Source of the DNA: CAZUGA01 sp964619885
Lineage (GTDB): Bacteria; Pseudomonadota; Gammaproteobacteria; Methylococcales; UBA1147
Direction of reading: 5' to 3'
NCBI GenBank assembly: GCA_964619885.1
Contig: CAZUGA010000019.1
Span: forward strand, 1 to 64,000
DNA: 64,000 nucleotides
This document shows positions 18,029-25,533 of the stretch, piece after piece. The notes beneath the pieces are model-generated. The model had not been told where the DNA came from. It did not search any database and saw nothing but the letters and a program-made list of their open reading frames with translations. Position numbers and translations under genes: made by a program. Every line of letters begins with the position of its first letter. Within the stretch, counting starts at the first letter, position 1.

Positions 18029-20821
18029 CTAAGTTTGGGGTGTGCAGCCTCCGGCAAACGATGTGGGTATATCCGAGTGATATTGACCCAATAGCCAGGA
18101 GCTGTATTTATGCTTCCGACTGGGATTGATGTTGGTTGATTGGATAGCGTCAATTTCGTGGTAGGAACTCGGTAGAACCGTATCTGGGTGTGGAGGAAGC
18201 CCCTCCCGGTCTTTAATGATAAAGCTGCCAGTCTTGCCGGATCGGGCCGCACATCGCTTGGGTAAGATCGCAGTTGCGTCCAAAAATGATTCAGGCAGGC
18301 GTAGTGTGCTTGATGTAATGTCGGCATCAGGTGATCGGATGACAACGGTTCCATCAATGCCCTGTTCCGACGAAGCGCTGACGATGCTATCGGGAGAAAA
18401 TGAGTTAAAGAAGAAATCTGCAACGATGAAAATATTGCCCCCTGCACCCTGCTGGGCATTCGCGGTGATGCTGCTACCGTCTAATACTACGAAGTTGGGG
18501 TCTATTGTAATATTCCCGCCATTGCCGGTACCGTTGGCGACCGATGTTGAGATACTGCTATCGATCAGATGTATAAGATTACCGACTTGTAAATCTATAG
18601 ATCCAGCATTGGCCTGCTGAGTTGTCACGTTAACGCTACTTCCACCGCGGAGTCTGAATAAGCGCGCAGCTTGTATCGCAATGTTGCCCGATAACCCCGC
18701 GTTTGGATTTCGAGATAGATTGAGATTTGAGCTGGTGCTCGCCGCCGTGATGTTCGAGCCGCCGGAAAGTTGCGTTTGTGTCGTATTGATATTGATAGAG
18801 CCACCCGTTCCCTGTCCGTGAGTGGCCACGGTTATTTGGCTCCCGCCGCTTGCTGACAAGTTGTTCGCGATGATATTGATGTTACCGGCAGTACCATTTC
18901 CAACCAATAGCTTATTGTTCGAAATGGTACTGCCTGAAGCGCTCTCGATTGTGCCATTATTCTCGAGTGAGAAATTTCCCGTTGAAATTTGAATATTGCC
19001 CGCGCTACCGTTGGTTTGTGTCGAGGTTGAAATGAGGCCGCTATTACCAACATCCAGCGTTTGGCTATTGATATTTATGGAGCCCGCATTGCCCAGTCCA
19101 GTTGACGGACTGCCAGCCGCACGAGTACTTGCCGCTGAAATTGCCGAACCGTTATCTGCGACAACCAAGGATTGGGCTGAAATATTGATGTTTCCCCCGG
19201 TTCCAGTTGCATTGGAGGTGTTGGATAAGATTTGACCGCCCTGATCAACAACTAGGTTGTTGTCGGTTTTGATTGAAATACTGCCCGCATCACCGTCGCT
19301 CGTTGTATTGCTGGTGATGGCGCCCGGGCCAAATATGTGGACGTTGGCTGCGGTAATGTCGATTTGGCCTCCATTTCCGCTACCCGGGAGAAATCCTGCG
19401 CTACTGGTTGATATTTTTCCGCTCAGGTTAAGATTTGTTGTATTCAAGTTTATGTTGCCCGCGTTGCCACTACCGAAAGTTGCACTACTTACAGAGCTTG
19501 CGATTTGATTGTTGGCGCCGGTGATGGAAATTGAATCACTCGCATTGACGCTAATGGCCCCGCCCTGCGAACCAAATAGTGCCGGTGCACCGATTTGCCC
19601 TCCATTTTTAATCGTCACGGTTGTCGCGTCTATATTGAGCTGTCCAGGATCTGGATTGGTGAACAGTAGTGGGAACGACACTCTGCTGCTAATCGCGCCG
19701 TCGTCAATCGTTAAATCATCGGTAGTTAACTGAATCGTACCTGCCGATCCCCCACTGAAAGCGCTATTGGTTGATATATCACTTCTGCTCAATGGATTGC
19801 TTGAGTGCCGTCCACCTACGTAGATAAAATCGGTGGCGTCGATCAAGATATTGCCGGCATTGGTAAAGCCAAAGGTTGCGCTATCGCTTTTGATACTCGC
19901 CCCGTCGCGAATCTCAACCTGCCCCGAACTAATAGTAATATTGCCGGAAGATCCAGATGAATCGATTGTTGCACCGCTAGCGACAAATACGCCACTCCTT
20001 ATCAATACGTCCCGGGTCGGATTGAAGCCTTGAGGAAGCACTAAAGCTTGGCCGCTTTGTCCATTCTGCGGCAGATTACCCAAGGTAACAGGGACGACGT
20101 CACCGGGACGGTTTAGGCTCAATTCGATTCGGCCCGACGGGGCGTCTAGAATACCGGCTTTAAAATTAATATTGGTTTGCAGGTTGGTTGCAGCAACGGC
20201 TGTAATCGATTTTTTATTAGGCACTCTCAAATCTGCACCATCAAAAATAATTGAAGATGTACCGGCATTGCTAGGTAGGAATCCAAATGCAGACGGGGCG
20301 GCTGCGGTTAATGTCGAAGTTTGTGCCGGGTCAGAATAAAATCGACCGCCATCTTTTAAGTCTAGGTAGTCAGCGGTCGAAATATGGAACGATCCACCAA
20401 CGTCCAAGCTTGCGCCCGAGCTAAATACAATCCCTGCTGGGTTCAACAAAAATAGGTTCGCGGCGCCGAAACCCGTTGTTTTGATGGTGCCATCGATTGC
20501 CGATTGAACTCCACCGGTGACGCGGGCGAGAATATTTGAAGTATGTGGATTGCTTTCGGAATTTTGGAAATTAGCCACATCTCCATTGTCAACACTAAAG
20601 CGACCCAGGCTATGGAATAGATTAGAATTTACCCGCGTACCCCCATTAATGTCGTAGATGTTTCCGTTCGGCGAAACGATGGTTCCTAGGCCACTGGATG
20701 TAATATCGGTGGCGACCTGAGCCAAGCAGAAATTTGAAATACCTATTAAGCTAAGAAAAAAAATGTTCAAGAGGCCGCGAGCCAACTTGGAATAGATAAT
20801 CAATCGGGCCGGGAACATCAT
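18029..20821 (-). CDS. TpsA: filamentous-haemagglutinin-like exoprotein
   Basis: Secreted surface protein of a two-partner secretion system. The signal peptide (through SNFCLA) is followed by the TPS/haemagglutination-activity domain (about 35-170) with VTGGVQSAIDGTI, LLNPAGIVFSSGASLDVGG and FHISTADYL, the secretion determinants recognised by TpsB POTRA domains. About 650 residues of Gly/Asn/Ser/Thr-rich right-handed beta-helix repeats (GNAGNINL-type) follow. The C-terminal region (GLPPHPDTVLP) resembles the cyanobacterial-type S-layer family end. After signal cleavage only two cysteines remain, Cys857 and Cys926, both near the C-terminus. ATG 20821 has AAGGAG five bases upstream. It is the last gene of the five-gene cluster, 95 bp after TpsB. 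Confidence 0.88.
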   Translation of the reverse strand: MMFPARLIIYSKLARGLLNIFFLSLIGISNFCLAQVATDITSSGLGTIVSPNGNIYDINGGTRVNSNLFHSLGRFSVDNGDVANFQNSESNPHTSNILARVTGGVQSAIDGTIKTTGFGAANLFLLNPAGIVFSSGASLDVGGSFHISTADYLDLKDGGRFYSDPAQTSTLTAAAPSAFGFLPSNAGTSSIIFDGADLRVPNKKSITAVAATNLQTNINFKAGILDAPSGRIELSLNRPGDVVPVTLGNLPQNGQSGQALVLPQGFNPTRDVLIRSGVFVASGATIDSSGSSGNITISSGQVEIRDGASIKSDSATFGFTNAGNILIDATDFIYVGGRHSSNPLSRSDISTNSAFSGGSAGTIQLTTDDLTIDDGAISSRVSFPLLFTNPDPGQLNIDATTVTIKNGGQIGAPALFGSQGGAISVNASDSISITGANNQIASSVSSATFGSGNAGNINLNTTNLNLSGKISTSSAGFLPGSGNGGQIDITAANVHIFGPGAITSNTTSDGDAGSISIKTDNNLVVDQGGQILSNTSNATGTGGNINISAQSLVVADNGSAISAASTRAAGSPSTGLGNAGSININSQTLDVGNSGLISTSTQTNGSAGNIQISTGNFSLENNGTIESASGSTISNNKLLVGNGTAGNINIIANNLSASGGSQITVATHGQGTGGSININTTQTQLSGGSNITAASTSSNLNLSRNPNAGLSGNIAIQAARLFRLRGGSSVNVTTQQANAGSIDLQVGNLIHLIDSSISTSVANGTGNGGNITIDPNFVVLDGSSITANAQQGAGGNIFIVADFFFNSFSPDSIVSASSEQGIDGTVVIRSPDADITSSTLRLPESFLDATAILPKRCAARSGKTGSFIIKDREGLPPHPDTVLPSSYHEIDAIQSTNINPSRKHKYSSWLLGQYHSDIPTSFAGGCTPQT

Positions 20822-20916
20822 ATTAACTCCTTTCTATACGGTTTATTATTGTTGTATATCCGCTATGTTTGGAATTGAATTCCATGACAGATTCCATTTT
20901 GCCATCAGTTTGTCGG

Positions 20917-22635
20917 TTATAGTAACCTAAGATTGACTAGGAAGTGAATGCCGGAATCTTGGATGTCATGCTCACCAGCTATATTGACCTTGCGCAATGG
21001 AATGCCCCAATAAAGTTCGCTATGCAATTGCGGACTTGGGTCCCAGCGTAAACCTAGGCCTGGGCTGGCTATCGTTGTGGGTTCGAAGGTTGCTATATCG
21101 GTATTGTGGCTCCAGCCAAAATCGAAAAAGGTTGCGATTTGGACGAAACCATCTTGCTGTCCAACGCTTATATAGGGTAGCGGGAGTCGGAATACCGGTA
21201 CTCGAAATTCTACCGAGGCAACTACACCGTTATCGCGGACCAATAAGTTCTGCCGGTACCCTCGAACAGTCGTTGCACCGCCTACCGCGAATTTTTCCAT
21301 CGGTAGCAAAGAGTCTGCGGCTAACTGGACTTCAGTACGAAATAAAAATTGGGATCCCTTTTCATCTAGGCGCCGTACCCATTGAAATTGACCCCGCCAT
21401 GCAAAAAATTGTCCATCCGGACGATTACCGGCGTTCTTGGTCGCATTCCACAAATCCAAGCCAATGCTAAAAACTGACCGAATTGCAATTACATTAATTG
21501 CCGATCGGTCGATCCATTGCTGAGCGAGTCGCAATACACTTACATCAGCGACGCCATTCTGGGGGCCCGCAACAAAGGAAAAGGGGCGGCCGAACAAAAA
21601 GGTTTTAGAGCGGCGTTTTTCGAAGATTATTTCCGCTAGAAATTCACTCTGAGGGGTTCGGTAAAAAGGGTGACTTAGACTAAAGCCGATGGTTTCCGTG
21701 GCACTACGAATATTTAGCTGGCTAAATGTGGCTTGGCTGATTTGTGTGTCACTACGATCAAAGTAGGCGGCAACGCGCGAGTCGTAGGCGGTAAATGGAA
21801 TCGAATAATAGATATTTCCATCATTGAACCCATCGGTAAGCCTGAATCGTCCGGATAAAGCATCGCCATATCCGGTCAAATTGTAAATACCACCATATAA
21901 TTCGGCTTGGAATCCCCCGATACTGGGTGCCCGCCAATTGTTGAAAGAGATGCCGAATTCATAAGGTTTACTCTCTTGTATATCAACCTTCAATTTACTT
22001 TGACCCCGGTTTAACCCGGGTACGAGTTGTGCATTTACGCGATTGACAAGCCGGTCTTGTTGCAGCATTTGAATTCGCTTTTGCAATGAATCAATATTGA
22101 GTACGTCCTCATTGCCGAGCTTCAGTCGATTTTCGATATAACTTTGTTGCAGCCAATCGTTTCCTGATATTTGGATGTCATCCAGTTGACCTTCAATTAT
22201 TTTTATCGTGACTACACCGTCATTGACGACCTGATCGGGTACGATAGCACCGGAATTAATGTAGCCGTTATCTATGTAGAATTGAGTGACCGCCATCCTC
22301 AAATCCTGCAATTCTTGCGAACTGATGGTTCGGTCTTGATACGGCGCGGCCAATGTTTGCAAGCGCTCATCGTCGAAAACGCTATTGCCGTCAAATTTAA
22401 TCTGCCGGATGTAGACCTGTTGCTGGTTTGCCAGCGTATTTTTCTTTGGAATCGGAGGGAGTGGTTTTGCGGGCGTATCCGCGGTTGATTCTGCATGGCC
22501 GCCGACGGAATCTTGTTGCTGGGCTAGTCCAAACGTTGGATACAGCGCAATAAGAACAACAAGTATCTGAAAAAACCAATTCGGCACTAGAGGTATTTCC
22601 CTGGCCTTTACCCAATTTATAGATAGACGGTGCAT
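20917..22635 (-). CDS. TpsB: ShlB/FhaC/HecB-type outer-membrane transporter
   Basis: Omp85-superfamily pore that exports the neighbouring TpsA. The protein is 572 residues with a signal peptide ending at FGLAQQ. It has a proline-rich linker, a POTRA region at about 70-215 (VYIRQIKFDGNSVFDDE; GVVTIKIIEGQLDDIQISG) and a 16-strand beta-barrel domain. The VRGYRQN loop-6 motif, diagnostic for FhaC/Omp85 proteins, is present. The barrel ends in a strand with a terminal leucine (FLVNLRLL). Adjacent, same-strand TpsA confirms the pair. The TpsA substrate is of beta-helix adhesin type, not haemolysin-like. Confidence 0.92.
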   Translation of the reverse strand: MHRLSINWVKAREIPLVPNWFFQILVVLIALYPTFGLAQQQDSVGGHAESTADTPAKPLPPIPKKNTLANQQQVYIRQIKFDGNSVFDDERLQTLAAPYQDRTISSQELQDLRMAVTQFYIDNGYINSGAIVPDQVVNDGVVTIKIIEGQLDDIQISGNDWLQQSYIENRLKLGNEDVLNIDSLQKRIQMLQQDRLVNRVNAQLVPGLNRGQSKLKVDIQESKPYEFGISFNNWRAPSIGGFQAELYGGIYNLTGYGDALSGRFRLTDGFNDGNIYYSIPFTAYDSRVAAYFDRSDTQISQATFSQLNIRSATETIGFSLSHPFYRTPQSEFLAEIIFEKRRSKTFLFGRPFSFVAGPQNGVADVSVLRLAQQWIDRSAINVIAIRSVFSIGLDLWNATKNAGNRPDGQFFAWRGQFQWVRRLDEKGSQFLFRTEVQLAADSLLPMEKFAVGGATTVRGYRQNLLVRDNGVVASVEFRVPVFRLPLPYISVGQQDGFVQIATFFDFGWSHNTDIATFEPTTIASPGLGLRWDPSPQLHSELYWGIPLRKVNIAGEHDIQDSGIHFLVNLRLL

Positions 22636-22690
22636 TTCGGCAGTCTGTCGCCGGTTAGTTTAACGATCGAATGGAAACGCTTGAGTGGTT

Positions 22691-23434
22691 TTAAATCGGT
22701 TCTAATTTAATGCCGACTTGTCTCAACATTGATGCTTTCAAATGTCTAACTTCAGATTGTTTGTCAGGATCTGATATTGCGGAAGAGGCAGTCGCCAACG
22801 CATCATACCATAGGCCGCCTTGGGCAAAAGTACGTATAATCTCAACAATATCGTCTGAGTTTTTTATTGTTTTAATCTTTTCATTTATCTCAATCCGTTG
22901 GATAAAAGCTTTGGCGATCAAATCCCCGGACGATGGTCCATCTGGGTTTTCGTTGATACTGACCGACCATTCGTAAATCTTGTTTTTGGCGAGCGAGATG
23001 TTGTGGTCACTAAATTTCAATACATGTATTCCGCGTTCTACCGGCGAATTCAACTCTAACTCCAATAACGGATTGACTTCATCATTAATCGACAGCGTTA
23101 GCACGGTAGGTTGCTGGGTGCGTTCTGATATGTGCCAATAAACAATGGGTTGGGAACGGCTCGTAAAGGCGACATGATCAGGAACCAGCAAAGTTACGGT
23201 AGGAAACGTCAAATCGTTGCTGCGTGTACCACCGGTCGCGACTCGAACGTTGGGCGTAGGGCGAGCCGGTGCTGGGGGAACATAAGGTTCTGTATTAGCA
23301 TCGTCCACTTGCGCTTTTTGTTCCGTGGAGGCAGAGATCGTTTGGCTAGTGTTTTCATCTGCCCAGAGTGGTGATAGCAATACAAGACTAAGCAGTGCGA
23401 TTATTAAAATCATTCTGCTGGTCGAAATCTTCAC
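22691..23434 (-). CDS. DUF928-family periplasmic protein
   Basis: Unknown function. A signal peptide (ILIIALLSLVLLSPLWA) precedes a proline-rich linker (PPAPARPTP) and a beta-rich domain with the DUF928 pattern: VATGGTR, LLVPDHVAFTSRSQPIVYWH, ERGIHVLKF, KNKIYEWSVSI, then a helical tail with LWYDALATA. This domain is best known to me from cyanobacteria, next to CHAT, CHASE2 and haemagglutinin-type genes. The start is GTG 23434, which overlaps the stop of the CHASE2 cyclase gene by four bases (GTGA), so the two are translationally coupled. TpsB follows after 55 bp. Confidence 0.75.
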   Translation of the reverse strand: MKISTSRMILIIALLSLVLLSPLWADENTSQTISASTEQKAQVDDANTEPYVPPAPARPTPNVRVATGGTRSNDLTFPTVTLLVPDHVAFTSRSQPIVYWHISERTQQPTVLTLSINDEVNPLLELELNSPVERGIHVLKFSDHNISLAKNKIYEWSVSINENPDGPSSGDLIAKAFIQRIEINEKIKTIKNSDDIVEIIRTFAQGGLWYDALATASSAISDPDKQSEVRHLKASMLRQVGIKLEPI

Positions 23435-25368
23435 TTTATACTCGTTCTATTGTCAGGTTGGTCGCGATTTTTGTGCAAAACATGATAAATCTTGATGGGC
23501 TTGTATTTGCCTCTTAGTTGCTGCTTTCCCAAACATTTGATTCGAAAGTCTGAACCGAGATGTTGACGTGTGGATTCACAAATTAGTATTCTGGATAAGT
23601 GTTCGGAATTTTCGTTAAATTTGTCTTTTTGATAGCTCTCCAAGCGTCCGGCCGTGTTTACGGTATTACCTATTGTGGTATACGCCATCCTTTTGGAACT
23701 CCCTATACTACCGGCGATTACCGCTCCTGTACAAATTCCTATTCGAATTTGTTCAGTGGGGAGCTGCAAAGCCGCCCAGTGTTGATTTAGTGAGCTTAAC
23801 TTTTTCGCCATGGATAGCGCACAATTTACCGCATTTATTGCGTTTCTTTTCACACTTTCCGGGTCTAAGCAGGGGACCGGGACACCAAAATTCGCTTTCA
23901 ATCCGTCGCCGGCATAATCGTCTACTATTCCGCCGTGTTCTTCGACGATTCGAGTCATAGCGCTCATATAACTGTTGATCCAGTCCATGATTTTTGCCGG
24001 GTCAATTTGTTCCATTGAAGAGGTATAACCTTTAAGATCGGTGATCATTACCGTAACGAATAATTTTTCGGGTCGGGGTCTTCCGCCTTCGAGGAATTGG
24101 TCGCGTTTTTCCCAAAGCACGTTGGCGACTTCTGATGAAACGTAAGTTCCAAACAGTTGCATAATCAACCGGCGTTCCGAATGATTTTTGACCAGCACCC
24201 AAATGATAGCTGCTCCAAAAGATGTGAAACATGCCAAAACCGGAGAAACTACGGGCAACCAATAGCCTATTTTGAATATTGCCGCCAATGTCACAGCGGG
24301 GATTATTAGGCTGGCTACGGCGGCCATAAAAAGCATCGTGATCGACCTTATTTGTGAGCCCAAAATTGCACCTAGAAGTGCGCCTATGGCGATACAGAAT
24401 GTTTCAAATCCTTCGCTCAATATTGTTAGAGGTTTACTGATGCCCCACGCATGTCTAACCAGCTGATCTGCGACGTGAGCCTGTAATTCCACGCCGTAAA
24501 TCGTCCCGGTATATTGACTGCTGTAGGGGATCTCATAACGATCTTGTATGCTGGCTGAGGTTGAGCCGATTAGAACCAATTTTCCATCGATTTTTTCTGC
24601 CATGATTTTACTATCGATAATGTCAGCCAATGTATATTGGGGAAATGGGTTGGTACCGAAGCCGAAGTCCATCAATAACTGGTAGCCTCCGTCGTCGGCT
24701 TTGCGGTACCCACCATCATTCGAGGCGAACTTGGGTAAAGTGGTATCGGCCAAACGAATCCAGTCCGCGTTCTCGGGAGCTGGACTTAGTGTGATATTCT
24801 CGGTTCGTAGAAACTCTAGAGTCACCTGCAACGGAAGTGAAAAGTAGTGAGTGTTGGATTCGCTATCCCATAGGATTAATATGCTGCGGCGGATGATATT
24901 ATCAATATCCTGTTTCAAATCGGCAAAACCGATTTGATCTGTAGACTGGACAAACGCGGGCGCGGCGATTGCGTCATCCAATATTTTTTCGATCAATACG
25001 ATATTTCGATTTCTCGAAATGACCGAAGCCAATTTCTCGCGGCCATCCAGTTGTAGGTCGCGGAAAATGTCGATCCCGATCGAACGTGGATGCATGGCTT
25101 CGAGGTTGGTCAATGCAATTGCGAGGATAGCGTCGGAGATTGGATATTGAAAGCGCTGCAAGTCTGACTCGTTAACCGTAATCAAGACTACGGGTGATTC
25201 GTAATTGTGCGGCCTAGTTTGAGTTTCAAGTAATCTGTCGTAAGTTTGCAACTCGTAAACTTCGAATAGCCCCGATTTTCTTAGCAGGTCTACGGATATA
25301 GCCACAACGATGGTGATTAATAGGACGGCAACCGCACGGTGCTCAAAATATTGCTTGAGCTTTCTCAT
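23431..25368 (-). CDS. CHASE2-domain class III nucleotide cyclase
   Basis: Membrane sensor-cyclase of 645 residues. One N-terminal transmembrane helix leads to an extracytoplasmic CHASE2 domain (about 40-320; GIDIFRDLQLDG, KLVLIGSTSAS). Two or three transmembrane helices follow (about 330-400) and then a cytosolic cyclase domain (about 440-635). Metal-binding aspartates are visible in MITDLKGYTS and AGDGLKANFG, and the transition-state Asn/Arg in GNTVNTAGRLES. The residue that normally is adenine-binding Lys is Asp484 (DDYAGDG), and the partner position is Thr (TTIGNT). Product identity is therefore uncertain. It lies 165 bp after the CHAT gene and overlaps the DUF928 gene. Confidence 0.85.
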   Translation of the reverse strand: MRKLKQYFEHRAVAVLLITIVVAISVDLLRKSGLFEVYELQTYDRLLETQTRPHNYESPVVLITVNESDLQRFQYPISDAILAIALTNLEAMHPRSIGIDIFRDLQLDGREKLASVISRNRNIVLIEKILDDAIAAPAFVQSTDQIGFADLKQDIDNIIRRSILILWDSESNTHYFSLPLQVTLEFLRTENITLSPAPENADWIRLADTTLPKFASNDGGYRKADDGGYQLLMDFGFGTNPFPQYTLADIIDSKIMAEKIDGKLVLIGSTSASIQDRYEIPYSSQYTGTIYGVELQAHVADQLVRHAWGISKPLTILSEGFETFCIAIGALLGAILGSQIRSITMLFMAAVASLIIPAVTLAAIFKIGYWLPVVSPVLACFTSFGAAIIWVLVKNHSERRLIMQLFGTYVSSEVANVLWEKRDQFLEGGRPRPEKLFVTVMITDLKGYTSSMEQIDPAKIMDWINSYMSAMTRIVEEHGGIVDDYAGDGLKANFGVPVPCLDPESVKRNAINAVNCALSMAKKLSSLNQHWAALQLPTEQIRIGICTGAVIAGSIGSSKRMAYTTIGNTVNTAGRLESYQKDKFNENSEHLSRILICESTRQHLGSDFRIKCLGKQQLRGKYKPIKIYHVLHKNRDQPDNRTSIK

Positions 25369-25533
25369 GATTCGTCGACGGTGGATAATCGGTTTGGCAT
25401 ACTTAATACACCGGTATGAAGCCCCTGAGCTCAGTTTGCAATTCAGAATAAGTTGGCGCTTTGCAGAGACTGAAAAGTCGCTGGTATTATTCGGATCGCT
25501 GCGAAGTTAAATCATTATTTAGCGCACAGTGGA

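Noticed and set aside
18800..20000. Regularly spaced similar short segments resembling a CRISPR array
   Set aside because: Degenerate repeat units encode the beta-helix rungs of TpsA; there are no identical repeats with unique spacers.
18216..20033. Several plus-strand frames of 65-135 codons across the TpsA gene
   Set aside because: They are antisense shadows of the beta-helix repeats, and their Pro/Leu/Ala bias mirrors the Gly/Asn/Ser codons of TpsA.
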